A stretch of DNA of 64,000 nucleotides from the NCBI RefSeq assembly GCF_020073745.1, contig NZ_JAIRAU010000057.1, positions 1 through 64,000 on the forward strand, given 5' to 3'. The position numbers and the translations under genes are program-made. This document shows, one piece after another, positions 40,626 through 49,383 of the stretch. The notes beneath the pieces are model-generated. The model worked only from the letters and a program-made list of their open reading frames with translations. It did not search any database and was not told where the DNA came from. This DNA is from Nannocystis pusilla (GTDB lineage Bacteria; Myxococcota_A; Polyangia; Nannocystales; Nannocystaceae). Every line of letters starts with the position of its first letter. Position 1 is the stretch's first letter.

Positions 40626-41014
40626 GCGAATCACTCCGCAGGCGAGGTCGGCGGCGGCCCGATCGGCCTGCCCGGCCGCGTCCACGACACGCCCGGCGCT
40701 CGCGCGAACTCGACCCGCGGGTATCACCTCGATCGCGTGCGAGGGCGTGCGAGGGCGGCGACCTCAGCGACATCCTCGACGCCGACGCGACCCCTCATCG
40801 CGTCCTCGTCACTCAAGACAAGCTCTTCGCGCTCGCCGACGTGCTCGAGTCCGCCTCCGAAATCGCGGCCTCGCTGGTCGTCACCGCAGGACTTCTGCAG
40901 CGGCGCGGGCCTCCCACGCCGCACCAAGCGCGACGCCGAGGACGTCGCGGGTATCTCCCCGGACTCGCGCGTCCGCGCGCCAGCCGGCGCGTCGCAACGC
41001 GGCGGCACACTCGC
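40626..41014. other. Spacer with possible decayed coding sequence
   Basis: From about 40740 to 40890 (+) one frame has strong third-position GC and a plausible protein (GGDLSDILDADATPHRVLV, then DKLFALADVLESASEIAASL). A second frame continues (GLPRRTKRDAEDVAGISPD) to about 40980. A frameshifted gene fragment is possible; I do not recognise it and no start is visible. Confidence 0.3.
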
Positions 41015-41020
41015 TACCAT
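41015..41020 (+). promoter_or_regulatory. -10-like TACCAT before a lipoprotein gene
   Basis: TACCAT lies 8 nt before the ATG at 41029. Confidence 0.45.
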
Positions 41021-41028
41021 CGTCGGGC

Positions 41029-42129
41029 ATGACAACCTGGTTTGGTCCTCTCTCTGCGCTGCTCGGCGCCGCGGTCCTCGTCGCCGCCTGCGGCAACACC
41101 AACAACAACGTCACCGAGTCCGGCTCCGACTCCGGCGCGACCGCCGGCCTGCCGTCGTTGACCGACGGCACGGTCACCGACAGCGGCAGCGAGAGCGCCA
41201 GCGAAGCCACCGAGGGCACCGGCTCGGCCAGCATGACCTCGCTGCCGACCACCGGCGATCCGCCGACGTCGACCAGCAACGGCACGATGACGGCGACGAG
41301 CGATCCCGACACGACGTCGACCACGAACCCCGCCAGCACCACCGAACCGGTGGACACCACGATCGGGCCCGACACCACCGGAACGACCACCGGCCCCGAC
41401 TGCATCCCCACCGAGGAGGTGTGCAACGACCTCGACGACGACTGTAACGACATCATCGACGACGTCGACGTCGGCGGCGACGGCATCTGCGACTGCCTCG
41501 ACATCGCCCTGTTCGGCAACGAGGGCGCCAACCCCTCGGCCGAGTTCCAGACCTGGCTCGAAGCCCAGGGCACCCAGGTCGACCGGATCTCCCTCGACAA
41601 CACCCCGATCACCCAGGAGCTCCTCGACAACTACGACATCGTCATCCTCGACTGGCTGGTCCGCACGTACAGCCCCGAGGAGACCGCGCTGATCAAGGCC
41701 TGGGTCGAGAGCGGCGGCGGCCTGATGTCGATGACCGGCCACACCAACAATCAGACGGTGGTCGAGCGCCCGAACTCGATCATCTCGTCGATGGGCCTGT
41801 CGTACAACGCGAGCCAGGGCTTCTTCAGCGGCCCGGTGACGAACTGGACGCCGCACCCGATCACCGCCGGCATCACCTCGGTGTCGTTCTACGGCGGGCT
41901 CTACGTCGACATCGTCGACGACGGGGTCGGCATGAACACGGTCGTCGGCACGCTGCCCCAGGGGCCGGTCGCGGTGGCGCAGGTCCGCAACGACGGCAAG
42001 CTGTTCATCTTTGGCGACGAGTGGATCGAGTTCGACTCGGAGTGGCAGCAGATCCCGCAGATCAAGCAGTTCTGGGTCAACATCCTCGCGTATCTGTCGC
42101 CGCAGAACTTCTGTACTGTTCCGCAGTGA
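41029..42129 (+). CDS. Lipoprotein with Thr-rich stalk and ThuA/GATase-like domain
   Basis: A 366-residue predicted surface lipoprotein. The signal and lipobox (LSALLGAAVLVAACG) are followed by about 100 residues of Ser/Thr/Gly/Asp-rich stalk. A Cys/Asp segment comes next (CIPTEEVCNDLDDDCNDIIDD), which matches the repeated motif of MopE-like myxobacterial proteins. The C-terminal domain (about residues 155-360; IALFGNEGANPSAEFQTWLE, YDIVILDWLVRTYSPEE, GGGLMSMTGHTN, KLFIFGDEWIEF) looks like a class-I-glutaminase or ThuA-type fold. It lacks a clear catalytic Cys-His pair, so a binding role is more likely. Confidence 0.72.
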   Translation: MTTWFGPLSALLGAAVLVAACGNTNNNVTESGSDSGATAGLPSLTDGTVTDSGSESASEATEGTGSASMTSLPTTGDPPTSTSNGTMTATSDPDTTSTTNPASTTEPVDTTIGPDTTGTTTGPDCIPTEEVCNDLDDDCNDIIDDVDVGGDGICDCLDIALFGNEGANPSAEFQTWLEAQGTQVDRISLDNTPITQELLDNYDIVILDWLVRTYSPEETALIKAWVESGGGLMSMTGHTNNQTVVERPNSIISSMGLSYNASQGFFSGPVTNWTPHPITAGITSVSFYGGLYVDIVDDGVGMNTVVGTLPQGPVAVAQVRNDGKLFIFGDEWIEFDSEWQQIPQIKQFWVNILAYLSPQNFCTVPQ

Positions 42130-42170
42130 CCGGGCACGCGCCGCGAGCCCGGCAGGGAGGCGGAGCCGTC

Positions 42171-43352
42171 ATGAGTGCTGTGAAGGTCCTGATCGTGGGC
42201 GCCGGGATCGGCGGGCTGACGGCGGCGATCGCTTTGGCCCGTCGCGGGGTCGAGGCTCGCGTGATCGAGCGGGCACCGACCTTCGCCCCGGCCGGCGCCG
42301 GTATCACCCTGCAGCCCAACGCGACCGCGGTGCTCGACGCCCTCGGCGTCGCCTTCGATCCCGCCGACGTCCTGCCGATGGGTTCGGGCTCGATGGTCGA
42401 CGCCCGCGGCCGCACGCTCGTCGGCGGCGCGGCGACCCGCGCCGACGATGCCTTCCCGGCCCTCAACATCCGCCGCAGCGACCTCCACGAGGCCTTGCTG
42501 GCCGCCTGCGGCCGCGAACGCGTCCGCCTCGGCGTCGAGCTCACGGCGCTCGAGCCACGGCCTGACGGCGTGCGCGTCCGTCTGAGCGACGGCAACGAGG
42601 ACGACTTCGACCTCGTGATCGGCGCCGACGGCCTGCGCTCCGCCGTTCGTCACGCGATCCTTCCGCCCGAACAATGCGAGCCGCGCTACACCGGCCAGAC
42701 CTGCTGGCGCCTCCAGCTCGAAGCCCCCGACCTCGCGCCCGCGACCAGCCTCGAGCGCTGGACCCCGGGCCACCGCGTCGGCGTGATCCCGCTGTCGCGC
42801 GGCGGCATCTACGTCTACCTGGTGCGGAGCGCCCCGCGCGGCGCCGTCGGCCCGGGCACCGACACCGTGGAGTACGTGCAGCGCGGCTTCAAGGGCCTCG
42901 ACGAGCGCCTCGACGTTCTCCTGGCCCGCGCCGCCGGCGACCCGTCGGTCCTCGTCCACCACGGCGACCTCGTCGATCTGCCGGTGTACTCGACCGGACG
43001 CGGGCGCGTCGTCCTGCTCGGTGACGCCGCCCACGCGATGACCCCCAACATGGGTCAGGGCGCCGCGATGGCGATCGAGGACGCCGGCGCGCTGGCCCTG
43101 CTGTGGACGCCGGGCGGTCCGCCCGCTGACCTCCCCGCGGCGCTCGCCGCCGTGCGACGCGCGAGGGTCGAGCCGATCCACCGCTCTTCCTGGCGGATCG
43201 GTCAGATGGCCCATCTGCACCACCCCGCAGCCCGCTGGCTGCGCGACCTGCTGCTGCGCAACCTCCCGAACTCGATGCTGGAGCGCGGCGTCCGCCAGAC
43301 CTGGGCGCCCGGCCTCGAGCTCGCCGCCCGCCTGCGTGACGCGCTCGCCTGA
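42171..43352 (+). CDS. FAD-dependent aromatic-ring monooxygenase
   Basis: A 393-residue group A flavoprotein monooxygenase (PHBH fold, as in salicylate or urate hydroxylases). The three family motifs are visible: GxGxxG in VLIVGAGIGGLTAAIALARRG, DG in LVIGADGLRSAVR, and GD in VVLLGDAAHAMTPNMGQGAAMAIEDA. These enzymes hydroxylate aromatic or related rings using NAD(P)H and oxygen. No pathway genes adjoin, so the substrate is unknown. A GGAGG sequence lies within 15 nt upstream of the ATG at 42171. It converges on the HTTM operon across a stem-loop. Confidence 0.92.
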   Translation: MSAVKVLIVGAGIGGLTAAIALARRGVEARVIERAPTFAPAGAGITLQPNATAVLDALGVAFDPADVLPMGSGSMVDARGRTLVGGAATRADDAFPALNIRRSDLHEALLAACGRERVRLGVELTALEPRPDGVRVRLSDGNEDDFDLVIGADGLRSAVRHAILPPEQCEPRYTGQTCWRLQLEAPDLAPATSLERWTPGHRVGVIPLSRGGIYVYLVRSAPRGAVGPGTDTVEYVQRGFKGLDERLDVLLARAAGDPSVLVHHGDLVDLPVYSTGRGRVVLLGDAAHAMTPNMGQGAAMAIEDAGALALLWTPGGPPADLPAALAAVRRARVEPIHRSSWRIGQMAHLHHPAARWLRDLLLRNLPNSMLERGVRQTWAPGLELAARLRDALA

Positions 43353-43372
43353 TCCGTCGGATAGCTCCCAGG

Positions 43373-43392
43373 ACATGCCCTTGCGGTCATGT
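43373..43392. repeat. Dispersed stem-loop between convergent genes
   Basis: ACATGCCC-TTGC-GGTCATGT lies between the monooxygenase stop (43352) and the HTTM stop (43401). The position suggests bidirectional termination. Confidence 0.65.
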
Positions 43393-43400
43393 CCAAAGGT

Positions 43401-45185
43401 TCACCGCAGCTCGAAGGTGCGGAGCACCGTCCGGCCTGCGAGCGTGCGGACACCGGGCGCCAGGCACCACGGGTAGAGCCACCAGAAGCCGGGCAGGATC
43501 GCCACCAGCGCGCGGCCGGCCTCGACGCCGGCGAGGCGCTTCTTGTCGCCGGGCACGGTGACGGCGAGCGCCCCGGCGGGCACGGACGGATCTGTCTCGA
43601 AGGTCAGGCGGCTGCCGAGGTCCCACATGCGCAGCAGGGCGACGCGGCGCACCGAGGCCTCGTCGGCGGCGTGGTGGATCACGTAGGGCTCGCGCGGGCC
43701 GCGGTAGCGCAGGCGGTCGAGCGGGCGCAGCAGCGCGTCGCGCCAGCCCGCCTTCCGCTTCGGCCGCTCGCCCTCGCCCTCGCCCAGCGGGCGCGACATC
43801 AAGGTCCGCCAGATCGCGTCGAGCTCGGCGGCCGACAGCCACGGGATGTAGATGGCGAGCATCACCTGCACGAAGGTGCCGACGTTCATCACGACGTCGA
43901 TCACGAGGTGCATGACGAGGCCGATCGACAGCCACAGGCGCTTGCCGCACAGCCACCGCAGCACCCACGCGTGCGCCTGCGGCCGGCGGGCGCGCAGCCA
44001 CAGGTAGCATCCGACGAGCAGGGCCGGGAACGCCAGCGCGCCGGCCACGACCAGCGCCTGCGCCTGCTCGCGCGTGAGCGGCACGGGGCCCTCGGTCGGG
44101 CGATGGTAGTAGTACGCGGCCAGGCCGCCGACGTACGCCAGCGCGCCGATCACCGCGGCCACCAGCGCGTACGACAGCAGCCTCCGCCACATCTGTACCT
44201 TCGGCCATGTCCCCGCGGACGCCTCGCGCTCGAACCGGCGCAGCGCCACACCGACCAGCGCCAGCGGGAACAGGGTCTCCCACGCCTTGGTGACCCAGGT
44301 CGAGAGCGGCAGGAAGCCGATCATGTGCAGGAAGGTGGCGACCTGGATCTGCGCGGGGTGGCGGTAGAAGTGGTCGAGGCTGAGGGCGTAGAACAGCGCG
44401 GTGCCGTCGAACCAGGTGAAGCCGCTCTTGAGCGCCCCGGTGGCGCAGTAGATGATGGCGAGCTGCAGCATCATGATCCGCAGCGGCCAGGCGGGGATCT
44501 TTCGCAGCGCGGGGACGACGACCGAGCCGGCCAGGAGCTCGCGCTTGCGTCGCCACCAGGCGTCGAGCGAGTAGGCCTCGCCCCAGCGGGTGAGCAGGCC
44601 GAGGAACAGGAACACGCGCAGGACGGTGTCGCCGCCGCTGTAGAAGACCGGGCTGTACGAGTAGAAGGTGTTGACGAGGAACCAGCTGGCGAGCGTGCTG
44701 AGGCGGGTCTTGATCCCGAGGATCATCGCCGTGACGCTGGCGCAGGTCAGGCCGAACACGGCCCACACGAAGGTCGGGTCGGCGCGCAGGTGGAACAGCG
44801 AGAACTTGCTCCACAGCGCCGGGATCACGCTCCACCAGTGCTCGAAGCCGTGCTCGGGGTCCCACAGCCGCCGCAGCTCGCCGCCGTAGTTCTTGCGCGC
44901 CATCGCCGGCAGCCACAAGCCCTCGTCGGTGAACAAGAAGCGCAGCAGCGGGATGAGGTCGAGCAGGGTCCACAGCACGACGACGCCGTAGACGATGCGG
45001 AACAGCCCGGCCGGCCGCGGGTCGACGCGCTCGAGCCACAGCCGCCGCCACAGCTCGGGGCGCACGAGGAAGAAGGCGAGCGCGCAGGCGAGGCCGAGCC
45101 ACAGCACACCTGTCGCAACGGACAGGTGCCCCGAGACGTCGATGACCGGACCCTTGGCGGGGGCGAGCAGCGCGAGCAGCATCAA
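43401..45185 (-). CDS. HTTM-domain membrane protein
   Basis: A 594-residue polytopic membrane protein of the HTTM (horizontally transferred transmembrane, vitamin-K-dependent-carboxylase-like) family. Marks are FRIVYGVVVLWTLLDL, LFTDEGLWLP, FYSYSPVFYSGGDTVLRVFLFLGLL and ATGALKSGFTWFDGTALFYAL, closely matching the paralogue at 46055-48619. About ten to twelve membrane helices are seen, and a soluble C-terminal domain of about 120 residues follows. Whether it carboxylates glutamate is not known for bacterial members. Its ATG overlaps the stop of the partner gene (4 bp shared), so the two are translationally coupled. Stem-loops lie at 43590-43609, 44191-44224 and 45107-45128. Confidence 0.85.
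   Translation of the reverse strand: MMLLALLAPAKGPVIDVSGHLSVATGVLWLGLACALAFFLVRPELWRRLWLERVDPRPAGLFRIVYGVVVLWTLLDLIPLLRFLFTDEGLWLPAMARKNYGGELRRLWDPEHGFEHWWSVIPALWSKFSLFHLRADPTFVWAVFGLTCASVTAMILGIKTRLSTLASWFLVNTFYSYSPVFYSGGDTVLRVFLFLGLLTRWGEAYSLDAWWRRKRELLAGSVVVPALRKIPAWPLRIMMLQLAIIYCATGALKSGFTWFDGTALFYALSLDHFYRHPAQIQVATFLHMIGFLPLSTWVTKAWETLFPLALVGVALRRFEREASAGTWPKVQMWRRLLSYALVAAVIGALAYVGGLAAYYYHRPTEGPVPLTREQAQALVVAGALAFPALLVGCYLWLRARRPQAHAWVLRWLCGKRLWLSIGLVMHLVIDVVMNVGTFVQVMLAIYIPWLSAAELDAIWRTLMSRPLGEGEGERPKRKAGWRDALLRPLDRLRYRGPREPYVIHHAADEASVRRVALLRMWDLGSRLTFETDPSVPAGALAVTVPGDKKRLAGVEAGRALVAILPGFWWLYPWCLAPGVRTLAGRTVLRTFELR
44191..44224. repeat. Two overlapping dispersed stem-loops inside the HTTM gene
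   Basis: ATCTGTAC-CTTC-GGCCATGT is at 44191-44210 and CCATGTCC-CCGC-GGACGCCT at 44205-44224; they share an arm. Confidence 0.45.
45107..45128. repeat. Perfect 8-bp hairpin inside the HTTM gene
   Basis: CACCTGTC and GACAGGTG are perfectly paired across GCAACG. It is the CTGTCC-type variant of the family, in codons of the first membrane helix. Confidence 0.6.
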
Positions 45186-46030
45186 TCGCCTCCCCCGTCG
45201 TTGCCGCCGACCTCGGCCCCGCCGCCCTCGACCGGCTCCTCCGCCGCGCGCTTGACCTCGACGGCCCGGCGGCGCTGGAGGATCCGCGCCTTCGCGGTCG
45301 CCCGGTCGTGCCAGGTGGTCGTCTCGATGTCGATGAAGGCCCCCTCGGGCAGCGGCGCGAAGCCGTAGCGGGCCCGGATCGCGTCAGGCATCTGGGCGTG
45401 CGGCGTGGTCGCGCAGTCGAAGCCCGGCAGGTCCTCCTTGTGCAGCTTGAGCGCGAACGGGTCGAAGCCCATCGTCGAGATCACCTTCGACGGGTGCGGC
45501 AACTTCGTCCACAGCTTGGTGAAGTTGACCCGCACCGGCGCCTCGCCGCCGTGGGTGCGCGCCCACTCGCGGCAGACCCACGCGGCGTACGGCGACTGGT
45601 AGCGCTCCTGCTCGATGAGCCGCCGGTTGATCTTGCCCATGCGGTCGTAGAAGAAGTACGGGTAGTCGCGGCGGCCGTAGATGTCGTGCAGCAGGTCCCA
45701 CTCGCTGCCGTCGCTCGTCACCACGCGCACCTGCAAGAACATGTTGGTGCGGTGCGGGTTGGGGGCGAACATCGCCCAGCTCTGCACGCTCGAGGTGGCC
45801 CGCATGTACGCGCCCGACCGCAGCGTCTCGGCGAGCCGGCGGTTGAACCGCTCGGCCAGCCCGCCCGAGGGCGTCGTGTGCTGCAGCAAGGCGAGCAGGT
45901 GGTAGAGGATGAACAGGCTGACCAGCAGCGCGGGCCAACCGCGGTAGGCCCACGGCTCCTCCGCGGGGTCCTCGGCCGGCGGGGCCCGCAGCAGGGCGTC
46001 GGCGAGGCGCGGGTGGAGCTCCTGGCTCAT
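45182..46030 (-). CDS. HTTM partner protein, DUF5819-like
   Basis: A 282-residue protein with one N-terminal membrane helix (LLVSLFILYHLLALLQHT). The soluble domain carries QSWAMFAPNPHRTNMFLQV and later SEWDLLHDIYGRRDYPYFFYDRMGKINRRLI. The same domain forms the C-terminal third of the fused protein at 46055-48619 (QSWNMFAPNPPRANTFMKTV, YNDRMRKMHRRMIGKG). The W-x-M-F-A-P-N-P motif recalls DUF5819 proteins found near HTTM genes elsewhere. I chose ATG 46030 because an upstream ATG at 46051 lies in a stem-loop. It is coupled to the HTTM gene downstream. Function unknown; complex formation with HTTM is inferred. Confidence 0.78.
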   Translation of the reverse strand: MSQELHPRLADALLRAPPAEDPAEEPWAYRGWPALLVSLFILYHLLALLQHTTPSGGLAERFNRRLAETLRSGAYMRATSSVQSWAMFAPNPHRTNMFLQVRVVTSDGSEWDLLHDIYGRRDYPYFFYDRMGKINRRLIEQERYQSPYAAWVCREWARTHGGEAPVRVNFTKLWTKLPHPSKVISTMGFDPFALKLHKEDLPGFDCATTPHAQMPDAIRARYGFAPLPEGAFIDIETTTWHDRATAKARILQRRRAVEVKRAAEEPVEGGGAEVGGNDGGGD

Positions 46031-46033
46031 CGA

Positions 46034-46055
46034 GCATGCCCTTTGTGACATGTCC
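46034..46055. repeat. Dispersed stem-loop between HTTM operon genes
   Basis: GCATGCCC-TTTG-TGACATGT is followed by CC. It fills the 24-bp gap between the fused HTTM gene and the partner gene and includes the last base of the stop codon. Confidence 0.65.
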
Positions 46056-48619
46056 TACTCGCCATCCCCGCCACCTCCCTCGTCCTCGGCCCCGCGCGCC
46101 TCGGGGGCCGACGCCGGCTCGACCGCGGCCGGCGCTCCGATGGCCGCGGCGCGCGGCTTGGCCTCGCCGCCCCAGTCGCGGCGCGCGGCCCAGCTGCGGC
46201 GGCGCTGCTCGGACAGGCGAGCGGCCTTCTCGCGCGCGGTCTCGAGCTCCTTGAGGTCGGCCTCGTCGAGCTCGACGCCGTAGCGCTGCTTCATGAACGC
46301 GGGCAGCTGGCCGCCCTTGAGGCAGGCGTGGGTCTCGAGCAGCTCGTAGGTGGCCTTGAGGTCTTTCGGCCGGTACCAGCCCTTGGTGGCGACCTGCTCG
46401 GGGGTGGGGATCTTCGTGGTGATCCGCCAGGTCTCGACCTTGGCGGCCGGGGTCCCGTAGTCGATGAACCAGTTGCGGCAGACGAAGAACGACCACGGCC
46501 GCAGGTACGACTTGCCCTTGCCGATCATGCGCCGATGCATCTTGCGCATGCGGTCGTTGTAGATCCACGGGAACGGCCGGTAGCTGTAGCTGTTGTAGCC
46601 GATGTCCCAGCGCGTCCCGTCGGCCAGCACCACCACCGTCTTCATGAACGTGTTGGCCCGCGGCGGGTTGGGCGCGAACATGTTCCAGCTCTGCGTGGTC
46701 CCGGTGACGCTGAGGTAGCTGCCGAACACCGCCCGCGCGGCCGAACGCCACGAGCTGAACACGTTGCTGCTCGGGAACAGGTGCAGCGCCACGGCGCTGA
46801 AGTGCCACACGACGAGGCCGAGCGCGACCGAGCGGTACAGCGCGCCGCCGGCCAGCCCCGGCGCGCCGCCGGGCGCGGCGCTGCGTGGCACTTCGGACAT
46901 GTTCTTGAAGACACGTCGCAGCAGCGGCGCGAGGAAGCGGAACACCAGGGCGACGAAGGCGCAGAGGCCGAGCCAGGCGTACACCAGGCCCTTGACCTCG
47001 CGGTCGCCGCCGATCCGCTTGTAGACGATCGCCAGCAGGAGCAGGCCGAGGGCGACGACGAGGGCGTTCGGGATCGTGCGACCGCGCGCCGGCGCGTCCT
47101 CGGGCCGCTGCGCCGGGCCGAACCACCGCTCGCCGCTCGCGGGCAGGACCCGCCGCAGGCCGGTGCGCCGGGCCTGCCGCCACACCCAGTGCAGCGCGGC
47201 GGCGATCTCCTCGCCGCGCAGCCACGCGACGTAGACCATCAGCATGATGAACGGGAACATGCCGATGTTCATGAACAGGATCAAAAAGCCGTGGAAGATG
47301 AGCCCGAGCCCGAGCCACAGCCGGCGCCCGAGCAGCCACCGCTGCACGAACGCCTGATCGACGGTCAGCTTGCGCAGGCGCAGCGGCCAGCGCCCGAGCG
47401 CGAACCACACGGCGACCAGGATCGGGACCACCACGCCCATGTACAGGTGGACCCGGCGCACGCCCTCGCTGACGATGATCGCGACCTGCTCGGGCTGGTT
47501 CTTCGGCAGCTCGCCGACGTAGGGGTAGGCGAGCACGGCGATCCGGTAGAGCGCGAGGTAGCCGAGCACGAGCGCGAGGCGGCCGAGCCAGCGGCGCCAC
47601 GGGCGGTCCTGGGCGACAAACCACGGCTGGTCGCGGTGGCGCAGGTTGAAGCCGACGATCGCCCCGAGCATGGCGATCGCGAAGTGCTCCTCCCACCAGC
47701 GCGTCACCCACGTCATCAGCCGGAACATGTTGGTCCCGAACACCGCCGAGACCTGCTGCGTCCAGTCCTCGAAGCGGTAGAAGTGGTCCATGTTGAGCGC
47801 GTAGTAGAGCGCGTCGCCCTGGGCCCACACGTTGCCGGTCTTGACGATGCCGGTGGCGGTGTAGATCGCCACCAGCTGGGCCATGATGAGGTAGCGCGGC
47901 CAGCTCGGGACCAGGCGGTAGACCGGCTGCTTGCCCGGCTGCGCCGGCTCGCCGACCTCCTGCAGCTTGCCGGCCCGGCGCAGCAGCTTGCAGCGGACCC
48001 AGTTGTCGACGCTCCACGCGTCGCCCGTGCGGGCGAAGATCAGCACCCACCACAGCGTGCGGTACACCGTGTCGGTGCCCTCGAGGTAGAGGCCGTTGTG
48101 GTTGTAGATGCTGCACACCAGCAGCCAGCTGATCACGCCGGTGACGCGCGAGAACACGCCGGCGGCGTAGAGCAGCAGCACGCCGAAGATCGCGTACATC
48201 ACCCACGCGACGTCGTCGGGCGCCGACCAGAAGTAGAACAGCGAGTGCTTGCCCCACAGGTACTTGAGGACAGCCCAGTTGTCGAGGAAGCCGTCCTCGG
48301 GGGTCCAGCCCATCAGCGCCGAGCTGCCGAACCGCGAGCGCGACTCCTCGAGGTCGTAGAGCCCCTCGTCGCTCCACAGCATCCGCCAGTACGGGTGCAG
48401 GTTCCAGAAGCACTGGATCGTCATCAGCGCGGTGCCGATCCGCAGGACCGCGAACATGCGCGGGTCCTCGAGCGCGAGCAGGCTGCGCCGCACCGACTCC
48501 ATCCGCGTGGCCGCCCACGCCAGGGTCGCCACCACCACCGCCAGACATAGCCAGCCGACGTGGCTGCCGAGCTCGGGGGGGACGCGGCTGTAGTCGAGCG
48601 CCTCGGGTGCCAACAACAT
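46055..48619 (-). CDS. HTTM protein fused to a DUF5819-like domain
   Basis: An 854-residue membrane protein. Residues about 50-400 are the HTTM region (MFAVLRIGTALMTIQCFWNL, LWSDEGLYDL, CSIYNHNGLYLEGTDTVYRT, ATGIVKTGNVWAQGDALYYAL). More helices follow, then a soluble domain from about residue 640 with TQSWNMFAPNPPRANTFMK and YNDRMRKMHRRM. It ends in a charged Ala/Glu/Gly-rich tail. It is first of a three-gene operon in which the next two genes encode the same two domains separately and in reverse order. The ATG at 48619 has TAGTGT 16 nt upstream. A stem-loop lies at 46895-46916. Confidence 0.85.
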   Translation of the reverse strand: MLLAPEALDYSRVPPELGSHVGWLCLAVVVATLAWAATRMESVRRSLLALEDPRMFAVLRIGTALMTIQCFWNLHPYWRMLWSDEGLYDLEESRSRFGSSALMGWTPEDGFLDNWAVLKYLWGKHSLFYFWSAPDDVAWVMYAIFGVLLLYAAGVFSRVTGVISWLLVCSIYNHNGLYLEGTDTVYRTLWWVLIFARTGDAWSVDNWVRCKLLRRAGKLQEVGEPAQPGKQPVYRLVPSWPRYLIMAQLVAIYTATGIVKTGNVWAQGDALYYALNMDHFYRFEDWTQQVSAVFGTNMFRLMTWVTRWWEEHFAIAMLGAIVGFNLRHRDQPWFVAQDRPWRRWLGRLALVLGYLALYRIAVLAYPYVGELPKNQPEQVAIIVSEGVRRVHLYMGVVVPILVAVWFALGRWPLRLRKLTVDQAFVQRWLLGRRLWLGLGLIFHGFLILFMNIGMFPFIMLMVYVAWLRGEEIAAALHWVWRQARRTGLRRVLPASGERWFGPAQRPEDAPARGRTIPNALVVALGLLLLAIVYKRIGGDREVKGLVYAWLGLCAFVALVFRFLAPLLRRVFKNMSEVPRSAAPGGAPGLAGGALYRSVALGLVVWHFSAVALHLFPSSNVFSSWRSAARAVFGSYLSVTGTTQSWNMFAPNPPRANTFMKTVVVLADGTRWDIGYNSYSYRPFPWIYNDRMRKMHRRMIGKGKSYLRPWSFFVCRNWFIDYGTPAAKVETWRITTKIPTPEQVATKGWYRPKDLKATYELLETHACLKGGQLPAFMKQRYGVELDEADLKELETAREKAARLSEQRRRSWAARRDWGGEAKPRAAAIGAPAAVEPASAPEARGAEDEGGGGDGE
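46895..46916. repeat. Dispersed stem-loop inside the fused HTTM gene
   Basis: GGACATGTTC-TTGA-AGACACGT falls at the junction before the DUF5819-like domain (FKNMSEVPRS). Confidence 0.5.
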
Positions 48620-48769
48620 GCGGGTGAGGCCGCCGACACTAGCACGCCGGGGCCCGTCCCCAGAGCGGGACGGGTTGACGCAAATTTTGCGCGATGTGCG
48701 AACTAGAGGGGTCTATGGCGCCATGAACCGGTGATTCTGCCGGAGGGTCAGGATCGGCGCGGGCCCCGT

Positions 48770-48793
48770 GAGGCTGTCCGAAGAGACAGCCTC
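48770..48793. repeat. 9-bp perfect hairpin upstream of the TlpA-like gene
   Basis: GAGGCTGTC and GACAGCCTC pair perfectly across CGAAGA. It belongs to the CTGTCC-type variant and lies in the 225-bp divergent spacer, which also contains CGCAAA-T-TTTGCG at 48679-48691. Confidence 0.7.
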
Positions 48794-48844
48794 GCCGGCC
48801 GATCCGGCGCTCCAGGCTATCGCCGGCGGGCGGGTTCGCGGTAG

Positions 48845-49369
48845 ATGGAGGCGGTGGACGAGCCGTGGAGCAGGCGTCGGTGGCTGGGGCTCGTGGCGCT
48901 GGCGGCCGGGTGCCGCCCGCCGGAGATGCCGCCCTCGGCGCCCACCAGTCTGCTCGGCGAGCAGGCGCCGGAGTTCTCGCGGCGGGGCCTCGACGGCCGC
49001 GCGGTCGACAGCGCGGGGCTGCGCGGCAAGGTCGTGGTGGTCGAGTTCTTCGCCCGCTACTGCGAGCCGTGCTGGAAGCACCTGCCGAAGGTGCAGCGCT
49101 GGACGGTCCGGCAGCGCGACGTCGCCGTGATCGGCATCGGCGCCGACGAATTCGCCGGCGACACGCTGGCGATGGTGCGCGCGCTCGGGGTCGCGTTCCC
49201 GGTCGTGCACGACGCGGGCCTCGTCCTCACCGCCAGGTTCCGCGTCGACAAGATCCCCGCGACCCTGGTCCTCGACCGTGAGGGTCGCGTGCGCTGGCGG
49301 TCGTTCCCGGGCGACGGCATCGGCGCGATGGACCGCGCGGTCGCGGCGGTCCGCCGCGCCCGCGATTGA
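48845..49369 (+). CDS. TlpA-like thioredoxin-fold lipoprotein
   Basis: A 174-residue periplasmic thiol-disulphide oxidoreductase of the TlpA/ResA type. The N-terminus (SRRRWLGLVALAAGC) gives a lipobox and a possible twin-arginine-like pair. The domain opens LLGEQAPEFSRRGLDGR, with the redox motif FFARYCEPCWKHLPKV (CEPC) and the cis-Pro segment KIPATLVLDREG. Such proteins reduce disulphides, for example during cytochrome c maturation. The SUMF1-like gene begins 15 bp after its stop, so the two are probably linked. Substrate unknown. Confidence 0.9.
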   Translation: MEAVDEPWSRRRWLGLVALAAGCRPPEMPPSAPTSLLGEQAPEFSRRGLDGRAVDSAGLRGKVVVVEFFARYCEPCWKHLPKVQRWTVRQRDVAVIGIGADEFAGDTLAMVRALGVAFPVVHDAGLVLTARFRVDKIPATLVLDREGRVRWRSFPGDGIGAMDRAVAAVRRARD

Positions 49370-49371
49370 GG

Positions 49372-49377
49372 TACGCT
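49372..49377 (+). promoter_or_regulatory. -10-like TACGCT before the SUMF1-like gene
   Basis: TACGCT lies 6 nt before the GTG at 49384, directly after the TlpA-like stop codon. Confidence 0.4.
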
Positions 49378-49383
49378 GACGGC

